Shown: positions 6,251-14,807 of the stretch, in pieces
Numbering within the stretch: position 1 is the stretch's first letter
How the letters are laid out: each line of letters begins with the position of its first letter
From: CAZEVY01 sp964515555
GTDB lineage: Bacteria > Acidobacteriota > Terriglobia > Bryobacterales > Bryobacteraceae
Assembly (NCBI GenBank): GCA_964515555.1
Contig: CAZEVY010000004.1
Coordinates: 1 to 64,000 of the forward strand
DNA length: 64,000 nt
Direction: 5' to 3'
Translations under genes and position numbers: made by a program
The notes under the pieces: generated by a model
The model's database searches: none
The model's input: only the letters and a program-made list of their open reading frames with translations
What the model was told of the DNA's origin: nothing

Positions 6251-9214
6251 TTAGAGCCCGCCCCGAAGATAGCGGATCACGTCCGCGAGCTCCTGTTTCG
6301 ACATCGACTTCTCCAGCTCCTCGGGCATCAGCGACACGGCCGAGGCGCGAATCTCCCCGATGTTGGCGCGCAGGATGGTCGCGTCCTCGACGCCGTTGCG
6401 CAGCGTGATCGCCGAGGGCGTCTCGTTGAGCAGAATGCCGTCGTAGAGGCGGCCGTCTTTCGTGGTGACGATGTAGTTCACGTAGCGCGGCTCGATGGCC
6501 GCGCTCGGATTGAGTATCGACGCCAGCAGCTCCTCGCGGGTCTTGTTGTTGACACCCGAGAGATCGGGACCCACGCGCGCGCCGGCGCGCCGCGGCAGGT
6601 GGCACTCGGCGCAGTGCTTCTCGAAGGCCTGCTTGCCGCGCCCGGCGTCGCCGCTCAACGACGCGACCTCCTTGTACGCCGCGACCACGCCCGCCCGATC
6701 GCCGCCCGGCGCCTGGAGCAGCTTCCGCGCCCGAGCCGCGACCGCCGGGTCGGGAAACTCGGTGAGCCGCGCCCGCGCGGCGAGGTCGAGTGCCGCGGCC
6801 TCCACCTGCCCGGACTCGATAGCCGCCAGCAGCGCCGGAACTCGATCGCGCTGGTTGAGCAGGGCCGCGATGGCGCGCGTTCGTGCCATTGGGCCATACG
6901 ACTTCCAGCCTTCGAGCACAGCCGCCGGAACCCCAGGGTCGGCGAACGAGGACAGGGCCTCGATCGCCGCGACCTCGATTTCGGGCGGCGGCTGCGAGGC
7001 GAGGATCTTGCGCAGCACGGGCGCGGCCTCGGCAAAGCGCGCACCGCGAAGCGCGCCGGTCGCGGCCACGCGAATCGCGAGCGGTGATGCGGCGCTCAGC
7101 GCGCGCAGGGCGGCGGCACGCGCGACCCACGGCAGATCGAGCTGACCCGCGAGGCCCCAGGCCGAGACGATCACGGAATCAGCCGGGTCGGCCATCAACG
7201 TCGACAGCACGCCGCCGGCGCCGGGAACGGCGAGCGGCCGGCCGCCGCTCAATCGCAGGCCACGCGCCAGCCCGTCGAGCGGCGGACGCGGGTCGTTCAG
7301 GGTTTCGGCTAGCGTGAGAATCCGCGCCACCTCGCCGGGAATGCGCCGCGCGCCGGCGAGAGCGGCGAGCCCCTCCATCACCGCGCCGATGCGGTCGACC
7401 GGCTGCGCCGCGAGGAGCTGAAACACCTCGGCGGGGGCCGCGGCCGACGAGCTCAGGATCGCCGACCGGAACCAGGGGTCCTCGCCGTGCTCCAGCGCCA
7501 GATCGGCGAGCACGCCGCGGGCGGCTGCCACCGGGAAAGCGCCCAGCGTGAGCGCGAGCTGGAAGCGCACGCGGACGTCGGAATCGCGCCGCCGCGCCAG
7601 CAGCGCCTTTTCGATCCCGGGCCGCGCGGCGAACGCCTCGCTCAGCCTCACGGCGTGCTCGCGGATGCGCGGCTGCGCGTCCTCGAGCGCCTGCACGACG
7701 TCGTCGGCCTCGAGGGCGCCCAAGCCTTCGAGCGTCCAAAGCGCGTGCAGGGAAGCCTGCGGGAGCGCGCTGACGTGCGCCATGTCGCGCAGCATCGGCG
7801 CGACCGAGCGGTCCTGCCGCTCGATCAGCAGCCGCTGCGCCGTGGCGCGGTGCCATCCGTTGGGATTCTCCAGTTGCTTAACCAGTTCGGCGCTCGAGGC
7901 GCGACCCAACTCAACGCGCAGCTTCCGGCGGTTCTCCGCTTTGTTGGGCACGAGCCGCCAGATGCGGCCCAAAGTGTCGCCGCTGTAGAAATCGATCTGC
8001 TTCTGAAGTTCCTCGGGAATCGAAAGCGGCGTCTCGATGAACTCGCGATACATGTCGGTGAAGTAGAGCGCCCCGTCGGGCGCGTTGGCGAACGACGTCG
8101 GACGAAACCACGGATCCGACGACGCCAGGAACTCGACACCGTCCTTGGCCGGGCGAGCCAGGAAGGTCACGCCGTCCGGGCGCAGCAGGTCGTGGCGTAC
8201 GAGATTGCCGCTCACGTCGCCGGTGAAGATGGTCCCACGATACTGCGGCGGAAAGAAGTCGCCCGAGTAGACCGTTCCGCCGCTGGCGCCGGTGATGTAT
8301 CCGCCGACCTGCTCGACGACGCCCGGCTTGGTCTCCTTGTACCGCTCGCGCCGCAGTCGCGTGCGCTCGACCCGCCACTGCTGAGGGCGTGTCAGCGGGA
8401 ACATGCGGCGATCCTGATACTCCGGCGCATAGATATCCTTGGCGACCGCCGGAGGCGACGCCATGGGCGCGCGCGCCAGGTAGTGCATCGGGAGAATGAC
8501 GTGGCGCAGGTGAATCGTGTTCTGCGAGATGAAGCGGTTGCCCCAGTCGTCGAAGGTCGAGCCGAACTGCGCCGCGCCCGAGGCGGCTTCGGCGACGCCG
8601 CGGATGGGGTGATAGCGGAAGTCGGCGCCGCGCACCTGGATGGGCTTCAGGTTGGGATGCTCGGGCGAGGTGATGAGGCCCGCGTTGCCGCTGTTGGAAA
8701 AGTAGATCCAGTTGTCGATCGCCAGGCGCGGGTTGGTGATCTCGGATTCGGGATTGCCCTTCCAGAAGCCGGTGAAGAGCACTTTGCGATCGTCGGCGCG
8801 CCCGTCGCCGTTGGTGTCGCGGAAATAGTAGATGTTCGGCGCCGAGGTGACGATGAGACCGCCCTTCCACGGCATCAGCCCGCTGGTTTGGAGAATGTTG
8901 TCGGCGAAGACGGTGGCGCGGTCGGCGCGGCCGTCGCCGTCGGTGTCTTCGAGCATGCGGATGCGCGAGCGCGCGGGCTTGCCCGGCGCGGGATCGAACG
9001 GCAGGTCGATGAGCTCGGCGGCGAAGGCGCGTCCGTACTCGTCGAATACCATGTCGACGGGATCGATGATGTCGGGCTCGGCGGCGAACAGCTCGGCGCG
9101 GAAGTCGTCGCCGAAGCGGAAGGTCTTCAGCTCCTCGGCGGCGGAGAGCGGCCCGTCCTCGCGGCGCGCCGAGCACGCCGCCAGCAACAGCAGAAGCGGA
9201 ACGGCGACGCGCAC
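6251..9214 (-). CDS. Lipoprotein-type haem-binding CxxCH dehydrogenase-like protein with HEAT repeats
   Basis: This 987-residue protein begins MRVAVPLLLLLAACSAR, a lipoprotein signal with Cys at 14. Residues about 25-400 form the beta-propeller of PVC-type membrane-bound dehydrogenase-like proteins (DTDGDGRADRATVFADNI, DTNGDGRADDRKVLFTG, ALYFTDMYREFIETPLSIP). Helical HEAT-like repeats follow to about residue 840, then a C-terminal cytochrome c domain with CAECH and a terminal MPEELEKSMSKQELADVIRY segment. Such proteins are enriched in Planctomycetes and Solibacter relatives, and electron transfer from a sugar or alcohol dehydrogenation is the usual guess. It is the last gene of a leftward unit with the ceramidase-like and DUF4242 genes. 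Confidence 0.9.
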   Translation of the reverse strand: MRVAVPLLLLLAACSARREDGPLSAAEELKTFRFGDDFRAELFAAEPDIIDPVDMVFDEYGRAFAAELIDLPFDPAPGKPARSRIRMLEDTDGDGRADRATVFADNILQTSGLMPWKGGLIVTSAPNIYYFRDTNGDGRADDRKVLFTGFWKGNPESEITNPRLAIDNWIYFSNSGNAGLITSPEHPNLKPIQVRGADFRYHPIRGVAEAASGAAQFGSTFDDWGNRFISQNTIHLRHVILPMHYLARAPMASPPAVAKDIYAPEYQDRRMFPLTRPQQWRVERTRLRRERYKETKPGVVEQVGGYITGASGGTVYSGDFFPPQYRGTIFTGDVSGNLVRHDLLRPDGVTFLARPAKDGVEFLASSDPWFRPTSFANAPDGALYFTDMYREFIETPLSIPEELQKQIDFYSGDTLGRIWRLVPNKAENRRKLRVELGRASSAELVKQLENPNGWHRATAQRLLIERQDRSVAPMLRDMAHVSALPQASLHALWTLEGLGALEADDVVQALEDAQPRIREHAVRLSEAFAARPGIEKALLARRRDSDVRVRFQLALTLGAFPVAAARGVLADLALEHGEDPWFRSAILSSSAAAPAEVFQLLAAQPVDRIGAVMEGLAALAGARRIPGEVARILTLAETLNDPRPPLDGLARGLRLSGGRPLAVPGAGGVLSTLMADPADSVIVSAWGLAGQLDLPWVARAAALRALSAASPLAIRVAATGALRGARFAEAAPVLRKILASQPPPEIEVAAIEALSSFADPGVPAAVLEGWKSYGPMARTRAIAALLNQRDRVPALLAAIESGQVEAAALDLAARARLTEFPDPAVAARARKLLQAPGGDRAGVVAAYKEVASLSGDAGRGKQAFEKHCAECHLPRRAGARVGPDLSGVNNKTREELLASILNPSAAIEPRYVNYIVTTKDGRLYDGILLNETPSAITLRNGVEDATILRANIGEIRASAVSLMPEELEKSMSKQELADVIRYLRGGL

Positions 9215-9221
9215 CGCGGCT

Positions 9222-10499
9222 TTACGGCCTCCCCGGCTGATCCCGCCACATGCCGCGCAGACCGTACAGGTTTACGACGTGACGGTTCACAATCCGCTCG
9301 GCGGTCCCCACCTCGACGCGCGTGGTGACGTCGGCCCCGTAGCCGCCGTAGGCCGCCGTCCGCAGATCGGGAATGTAGCCCGGCCAGGCCGAGGGCGACG
9401 TCTGCGTGTAGCCGTAGAAGAGCGGGTACTTCACCTCGGCGCGCGACTTCCAGTCCGTCTGGAGCCTGTGCATCGGCTCGCCGGGGATCGCGGCGATGGC
9501 GATCTCGCGATTGACCAGCACGGTCGCTATGCCGATCTCGTGCGCGCGCCCTTTCTCCCAGCGGTCGGCGGCCGAGATCGTCTCCGTCGCGTGGCGGAAC
9601 GGGCCGTCCTGCTCCACCGGCTGGAGACTCTTCGCCGCGTTGAGCACCACCGCGGCCAGGGCCTCGCCCATCTTGCGCATGGTGGTGAAGTCGGCTTCCT
9701 CGTTGCCGGTGCGGCCCTGAAAGAGCGGGTTGATGTCGCCCGCTCCGCCCTGCACGAACATCGCCTGGACGCCCGCGATCGACTCCTCGATCCGCGATTG
9801 CAGCACGCCGGGATAGTCGGCCGAGTACTTGCAGCTCGTCGGGCCGAGCACGACGGCATGCGCCGCGTAGTGAACGATCAGGGCGCGGGGATTGCCCTGG
9901 CCGTCGGAGACGCGCAGGAGCAGGAACTCCGGGTCGACGGGACCGTAAGGGATGCGGTCGAGATTGTCGAACAGCGCGCGGGCGCGGCCGTCGTCGCGCA
10001 TCAGCAGGCGGTTGTAGCCGAGCTGGATCGATCCGCGGCCGGCGGCGAGCTTCGCCGGGAACATCGATTGCGAGGCGCGCGCGACGGTGTCGAAGATCTT
10101 CGCCTCGACCTCGGCGAGATACGGCGAGGCCTCGGCCGAGGAGCTTCCGGTCGCCGGCGACGGCAGGAACGCGGGCGCCGAGTGCGTGTGCGAGGCGGCG
10201 AGCAGCAGCAGGGGAATCTTCAGCTCATCGGCGACGCGGCGGAAGAGCGTCGCCGAGACCATGCTGCCGAGGTCGAGCGTGACGATCGCCATGCGCGCAC
10301 CGGCGGCTTCGAGCACGAGCGCCTTGGCGTGGAGCTGGTCGTGGGCGCCGTTCGCTGGACCGCAGCGGCGGTTGGCGTAACCGTACATGGGGCCGAAGGT
10401 GGAGGGCGTGATGTCGGACCGGGCGACACCCGCGCGCAACGCGACCTCCTGCGCCAGGCACCCGAGGGCGAGCGCGGCGGTTAGCGCGGCGAACTTCAT
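9222..10499 (-). CDS. Neutral/alkaline ceramidase N-terminal domain protein
   Basis: The protein has 425 residues starting with a signal peptide (MKFAALTAALALGCLAQ). It carries the neutral ceramidase fold: VARSDITPSTFGPMYGY, LVLEAAGARMAIVTLDLGS, the metal-binding LLAASHTHSAPAF, and VQGGAGDINP. True neutral ceramidases are about 650-700 residues and have a C-terminal immunoglobulin-like domain that is absent here. Many bacterial proteins of this short type have no demonstrated ceramidase activity. The gene starts 4 bases after the DUF4242 stop and ends 7 bases before the haem-binding protein gene, so the three are co-transcribed. Confidence 0.87.
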   Translation of the reverse strand: MKFAALTAALALGCLAQEVALRAGVARSDITPSTFGPMYGYANRRCGPANGAHDQLHAKALVLEAAGARMAIVTLDLGSMVSATLFRRVADELKIPLLLLAASHTHSAPAFLPSPATGSSSAEASPYLAEVEAKIFDTVARASQSMFPAKLAAGRGSIQLGYNRLLMRDDGRARALFDNLDRIPYGPVDPEFLLLRVSDGQGNPRALIVHYAAHAVVLGPTSCKYSADYPGVLQSRIEESIAGVQAMFVQGGAGDINPLFQGRTGNEEADFTTMRKMGEALAAVVLNAAKSLQPVEQDGPFRHATETISAADRWEKGRAHEIGIATVLVNREIAIAAIPGEPMHRLQTDWKSRAEVKYPLFYGYTQTSPSAWPGYIPDLRTAAYGGYGADVTTRVEVGTAERIVNRHVVNLYGLRGMWRDQPGRP

Positions 10500-10503
10500 C
10501 GCG

Positions 10504-10776
10504 TCACTCGGCGGCGGTGGGGTCGATCACTCGCTTGATTTCGTTCACCTGGTTGGCGGGGAAACCGCCGCGGCGGGCGTGCTCGCGGATCATCTCGGCG
10601 CTGGGCGCGATGTAGACGCAATAGAGCTTGTCGCCGGTGACGTAGCTGCGCAGCCACTGGACCTGGGGGCCGAGTCCGGCGAGCACTTCGCAGGACTTCC
10701 GGGAGACTTTCTGGATCTGGTCGGCGGACCAGGCGCCGGCTCCGGGGATTTCCCGTTCGACGACGAACTTGGGCAT
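10504..10776 (-). CDS. DUF4242 domain protein
   Basis: A 90-residue protein starting MPKFVVEREIPGAG. The ATG at 10776 is preceded by a perfect AGGAGGT, which decides against the upstream in-frame start at 10806. The sequence (SYVTGDKLYCVYIAPSAEMI, REHARRGGFPANQVNEIKRV) fits DUF4242, a small ferredoxin-like fold sometimes annotated as nickel-binding. It is the first gene of the leftward unit with the ceramidase-like and haem-binding genes. No function is known for this context. Confidence 0.85.
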   Translation of the reverse strand: MPKFVVEREIPGAGAWSADQIQKVSRKSCEVLAGLGPQVQWLRSYVTGDKLYCVYIAPSAEMIREHARRGGFPANQVNEIKRVIDPTAAE

Positions 10777-10820
10777 GGGTACCTCCTGAACCACCGATGT
10801 TATCACCGCGCGGAAGGAAA

Positions 10821-10904
10821 AGGCCCGGAGCGTGCGGGTGGCCGCTGCGGGTTGCGAGAAGCCTGGGTGGCCGCTGTGAGTTGCGAAAGAAAAAGCCCGG
10901 AGCG
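10821..10904. repeat. Imperfect direct repeats next to the terminator
   Basis: A 25-base unit at 10836-10860 recurs at 10865-10889 with 21 matches. They are bracketed by two copies of GCCCGGAGCG (10823 and 10895). The right-hand bracket is one arm of the terminator stem, so the array looks like a partial duplication of terminator-flanking sequence. Confidence 0.6.
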
Positions 10905-10929
10905 GGGCCGGGTGGACCCCGTTCCGGGC
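10887..10929 (-). terminator. Intrinsic terminator of the TonB-dependent receptor gene
   Basis: Read on the minus strand, the arms GCCCGGAaCGGGG and CCCCGcTCCGGGC pair around a short loop and are followed by CTTTTTCTTTC. The stem begins 28 bases after the receptor stop codon. It has the stem plus U-tract layout of a Rho-independent terminator. Confidence 0.85.
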
Positions 10930-10956
10930 GTGCCAAGGAGCGTTAACGGATAACGC

Positions 10957-13900
10957 TCAAAACTCGTAGCGCAAGACGAACTGGACCTGTCTCGGCTCGA
11001 CGAGCAGGCCGGTGTACTTGCCGAAGTTGGGCGCATCGCCCAGCGAGATGTTCGCGCCGTTCGGCTCGAATCGAACGTTGTTGCCGACGTTGAACGCCTC
11101 GGCGCGAAACTGGATCGAATGCCCCTCCGCATAGGGCATGATGAATCGCTTGGCGAGACCCAGGTCCACCTGGAACAACCCGTCGCCGCGGACCACGTTG
11201 CGATTGCCGTTCTGACCCGGCAGCGTGAAGTCGAAAGCCGCGAGCGCCGCCGACGGATTCGGGAAGATGTTGGGACCGCCGCGCCCGGCGGCAACCGCCG
11301 GTGGGGCGTTGCGGGTCGCTTTGGCATCTGGAAGCGGACGAATGGCGGTCGCGGGGCTGGTGATGTTCCAGTTGGTGGCCCAGACGCGGCCAACCCCCAC
11401 GCTGGTCGGGAAGCCCGACGACTGGCGCCAGATGCCGCTCAACTGCCATCCGCCGACTAGTGCGTCGACAGCACGATTCGCGCCGTTAAAAATCTGTTTA
11501 CCGCGGCCGAACGGCAGCTCGTACACGGCGCTGAAATTGAACTGGTGCGTCGTATCGTAATCGGAGACGCCTTTGGACAGATTCGGCTCCCAGGAGTTCT
11601 GCACCAACCCGGAGTAACGCGCGGACCTCTCCGGAACACTGGCAAGATCGAGCGACTTGGAAAACGTATAGTTCATGTTGAGCCACATGCCCTGGGCGAA
11701 GCGCTTGCGGACCGTCCACTGCATCCCGTGGTAGCTGCCGCCGGCGATGGAACTCCACGCCGCCAAGTGGGAGTACTGAGAGTTAAAGAAGGTGTAGCGG
11801 CCGAACCGGCTGCAAGCCGGATCGCAAAAGTAGTCGAGATCGTACAGACCCGAGATTTCATCGTTGGGATACGTTCGGAAATTGGCGTAGACGTTCTGGG
11901 TCGCAGTCCGGCCCGATCCCGCCGCTCCCGGAACCATGTTCTCCCAGAACGGAATCGGCGCCAATGCATTGGTCGCTATGCCGGAGCGACGCGCCAGGGC
12001 CAGGGCCGTGGCGGCCTGGAAGTAAGTCTGGCCCGACGCCGGATCGCGCAGATCGGTCGGCATCGCCAGGTCGCGCTGGATCAGCGACCGGCGTGACAGG
12101 CGGCCCACGTAGGATCCTTCGACGAACCACCCGCCCCCGAATTCCCGCGCAACGGAAAGGTTCATCGTCATGCTGTACGGCGGCTTGATGTTGTCGTCCA
12201 GTCCCGCCGCAATCGCGGCGATGTTGGGTGGCGTAGCCGGAAAGCCGCCGCGCGGCGCCGGCGGCAGCAGCACGGAGGGCACGTCGTTGATCCCGGTGAA
12301 CCGGGGCGCCGTAAGCGCAGTTTGGCTGCCGGAAGCATTGGAAAGCTCACTTCGGAACCCGAAGGCGTTATCCGCCACTAAGCGCATGACGCCCTGCCCG
12401 AACAGGTCGTAGAACATCCCCGCGCCGGCGCGGATAGACGACCGGCCCGGCCCACCGAACAGGAACTTACTAATCCCGCCGCTCGCCGCCGGTGAGTAGG
12501 CGATCGCCAGACGCGGCGCTAAGTTCTTTTTGTGATACGGGTAGAGCGGCTGCCCAGTCGGACTGTTGTGCAGAACGTACTGAATATTGCCGACTTCGAA
12601 CTGCGGGCGCCCTTGCGCTGCCAATCCGCCGCGAGTATCGAACCACTGTCCGATGCGCGGGTTCCCGGTGGTCTGAATTCCGTTGGCTTCATAGACTGGC
12701 GGCATCAGCGAGTAACGGAGCCCGCCAGTCACCGTCAACCGGCGGTTGATCTTCCAGGTGTCCTGGACATACATCTCGTACTCTTCGCCCTTAAAGCGGC
12801 GGCTAACCGGCGTGCCCACTGCCAGGAGTTGCCCCGCAGCGTCGTAGTTATAGTTGGCCGTGGCTTGGGCGACGATTCCGAGCAGCGCCATTGTGGCGTC
12901 GCGAAAGGCTGTCGAGAAGGTAGGAGCAAGGTCCGGCACCCCTCTGTCGAACTCGACTCCCGTTCCGCGGAGCCAGGAGACGTTCGTCGAGGCGGCATTG
13001 AAGGAGCTGGCGTTGCTGGACCGCCGATTGTTGATCCAGCGGATCGTTCCCCCGAACTGAACGTTGTGCGCTCCTTTGGTCCAGGTGAAGTCGGGCGACA
13101 ACTGGTACGTTGGCACGATAAAGGTCGAGCTGCGTGCGGTCGATATCCGAGTGTCGAAATTGCGGAAACTGACGACCGAGGCCTGGTTGATTCCCGAGCT
13201 CTCGTCACCCTGGCGAGTCAAACCCCACCGGAGCGTGCCCACCAGGTTCGGAGACCATATCGCGTTCCAGCCGACTGCGATTCCTTTGCTGTTTCCGAGG
13301 CCGACTGTGGACGGCGGCAAATCGGGAAACTGCGGGGTTCCTCCGGAATGGTCGTTCTGGAGCTGGGCGCGGAAGAACAGGTTATGCGCCGATGTAGCGA
13401 TGTAGTCGAATTTGGTGACGTAGGTGTCCTGTTTGGATTTCTGAGGCGCGTTAAACCGGAAGCCCTGACGGTTCAGACCGTCGCCCTGCGTGAAGTCGTT
13501 CGCGACCGGGTACGTCTTGAGCAGGTTGAGCGCGGCCTGGTTGATGCCGATTCCGGCGGGATCGACGGTGCGCAAGTCGGCCACTGTCAGCCTGCTCTGC
13601 CCGCCGGTGCGGTTCTGGTAAGTGATGATACCGTTCTTGAGATCTTCGGAAGGAACGACCCTCAACAACCCAGCCCCGCTGCGGTCGCGGCGGCCGTCGT
13701 AGGTGCCGAAGTAGAACAGCTTGTTCTTGACGATGGCGCCGCCGGCGCGGCCGCCGAAAACGTCAATTAACAGCGCCGGTCGGGCAACCCCTGACGAGTT
13801 CCGGAAGAAGCTGTTGGCAGCCGTGGCCGTGTTGCGGTGGTGGTTCCACAATGCCATGTGAAAGTCGTTGGAGCCGCTGCGGACGACCATCGAGACCTGG

Positions 13901-14592
13901 GCGCCGGAGCTGCGGCCGAGGTCAGCGGTACCGTTCAGGGTAGTCGAGCGGAACTCCTGCACCGAGTCCGGCGTCACGCGCAGCGCGCCGACGAGGGCGA
14001 AACGGCTTTGCTGATCGTTGATATCGATTCCATCGAGCGTTATGTTGGACTGGTCCGATTTGCCGCCGTTCACGGCGCCGCTGCGATAGTCTGTGGCGCT
14101 GGAGGCAAACGTCACGCCCGGTTGAAGCGCCAGCAGGCCGGTGATGTTGCGCGCGAAGGCAGGAAGCTGGACGATTGAGTCGGCGGTGATCACATTGCCA
14201 AGAGTTGCATCGGAGGTGGTGACCTGCGCGGCCTCGGCGCTGATCGAAATGGTCTCGGCGACCGCGCCGATCTTCTCGAACGCCACGTTGATGGTGTGAT
14301 TGGAGGCCACCTGCACGTTGACTGAGTTGACAGTCACGTCAGTGAATCCGGCGGCCTTCCCGAGAATCCGATAGCGGCCCGGCTGGAGTTGCGGAAAACG
14401 GTAGCGGCCTTCTTCGTCGGCGGTCGTTAGACGCCGCGCCGACGTGTCGATGTTCTCGAGCGCCAGGCTGGCTTTCGGGATCGCGGCGCCCGATGGATCG
14501 GTGACAACGCCACTGACGGAACTGAGCGTCTGGCCAAAAGCGGCGCAGGCGAACAGAACAAAAACAACGAGAAGACGAAGTGCGAGACTCAT
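10957..14592 (-). CDS. TonB-dependent receptor with carboxypeptidase-regulatory domain
   Basis: A 1211-residue outer-membrane protein. The ATG at 14592 is preferred because it is followed directly by a good signal peptide (MSLALRLLVVFVLFACAAFG). Residues about 21-105 are a carboxypeptidase-regulatory/CNA-B-like beta sandwich (SSVSGVVTDPSGAAIPKASL). A plug domain follows (ITGLLALQPGV, NGGKSDQSNITLDGIDIND), then a long barrel ending in the aromatic residue F (VQFVLRYEF). This Oar-like architecture is greatly expanded in Acidobacteria and is linked to import of large or plant-derived molecules. The gene has its own promoter and terminator. The ligand is unknown. Confidence 0.93.
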   Translation of the reverse strand: MSLALRLLVVFVLFACAAFGQTLSSVSGVVTDPSGAAIPKASLALENIDTSARRLTTADEEGRYRFPQLQPGRYRILGKAAGFTDVTVNSVNVQVASNHTINVAFEKIGAVAETISISAEAAQVTTSDATLGNVITADSIVQLPAFARNITGLLALQPGVTFASSATDYRSGAVNGGKSDQSNITLDGIDINDQQSRFALVGALRVTPDSVQEFRSTTLNGTADLGRSSGAQVSMVVRSGSNDFHMALWNHHRNTATAANSFFRNSSGVARPALLIDVFGGRAGGAIVKNKLFYFGTYDGRRDRSGAGLLRVVPSEDLKNGIITYQNRTGGQSRLTVADLRTVDPAGIGINQAALNLLKTYPVANDFTQGDGLNRQGFRFNAPQKSKQDTYVTKFDYIATSAHNLFFRAQLQNDHSGGTPQFPDLPPSTVGLGNSKGIAVGWNAIWSPNLVGTLRWGLTRQGDESSGINQASVVSFRNFDTRISTARSSTFIVPTYQLSPDFTWTKGAHNVQFGGTIRWINNRRSSNASSFNAASTNVSWLRGTGVEFDRGVPDLAPTFSTAFRDATMALLGIVAQATANYNYDAAGQLLAVGTPVSRRFKGEEYEMYVQDTWKINRRLTVTGGLRYSLMPPVYEANGIQTTGNPRIGQWFDTRGGLAAQGRPQFEVGNIQYVLHNSPTGQPLYPYHKKNLAPRLAIAYSPAASGGISKFLFGGPGRSSIRAGAGMFYDLFGQGVMRLVADNAFGFRSELSNASGSQTALTAPRFTGINDVPSVLLPPAPRGGFPATPPNIAAIAAGLDDNIKPPYSMTMNLSVAREFGGGWFVEGSYVGRLSRRSLIQRDLAMPTDLRDPASGQTYFQAATALALARRSGIATNALAPIPFWENMVPGAAGSGRTATQNVYANFRTYPNDEISGLYDLDYFCDPACSRFGRYTFFNSQYSHLAAWSSIAGGSYHGMQWTVRKRFAQGMWLNMNYTFSKSLDLASVPERSARYSGLVQNSWEPNLSKGVSDYDTTHQFNFSAVYELPFGRGKQIFNGANRAVDALVGGWQLSGIWRQSSGFPTSVGVGRVWATNWNITSPATAIRPLPDAKATRNAPPAVAAGRGGPNIFPNPSAALAAFDFTLPGQNGNRNVVRGDGLFQVDLGLAKRFIMPYAEGHSIQFRAEAFNVGNNVRFEPNGANISLGDAPNFGKYTGLLVEPRQVQFVLRYEF

Positions 14593-14652
14593 CGCATCCA
14601 CCCTTTCCCCAAAGAGATGGCTCAACGCGGAGTGTACAGTTGGTACCTAGCG

Positions 14653-14682
14653 GTTGTAGCAGAATCGAAATGCCGGTGTCAA
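14653..14682 (-). promoter_or_regulatory. Promoter of the TonB-dependent receptor gene
   Basis: On the minus strand a perfect TTGACA (14682-14677) is followed after 18 bases by TACAAC (14658-14653, 4 of 6 consensus positions). The predicted start near 14646 gives a leader of about 54 bases before the ATG at 14592. Confidence 0.55.
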
Positions 14683-14754
14683 TCCGAGCCGGCCCGCCGA
14701 CCTGTAAACAAACGGGCGTGCCTACGCCAGTCCACATCGCGCACAACGCAGCGG

Positions 14755-14790
14755 GGCGCGGTGTTGTCAAAGTCTTATGGAGCGCGCCCC
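14755..14790. repeat. Inverted repeat between receptor promoter and kinase gene
   Basis: GCGGGGCGCG and CGCGCCCCGC are perfect 10-base arms separated by about 20 bases. There is no U-tract on either strand, so this is not a classical terminator, but it could still end the leftward kinase transcript or insulate the receptor promoter. Confidence 0.5.
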
Positions 14791-14807
14791 GCGCTGTGCG
14801 CTCAGGC
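14787..14807 (-). repeat. 21-base repeat spanning a stop codon (copy 1)
   Basis: On the plus strand this is CCCCGCGCTGTGCGCTCAGGC. It covers the stop codon of the histidine kinase gene. A copy with one mismatch occurs at 16488-16508 in the same position relative to another stop codon. Confidence 0.6.

Noticed and set aside
7487..9328. 613-codon open frame opposite the haem-binding protein gene
   Set aside because: The minus-strand protein has clear domains; this frame has none and exists because GC-rich codons leave few stops.
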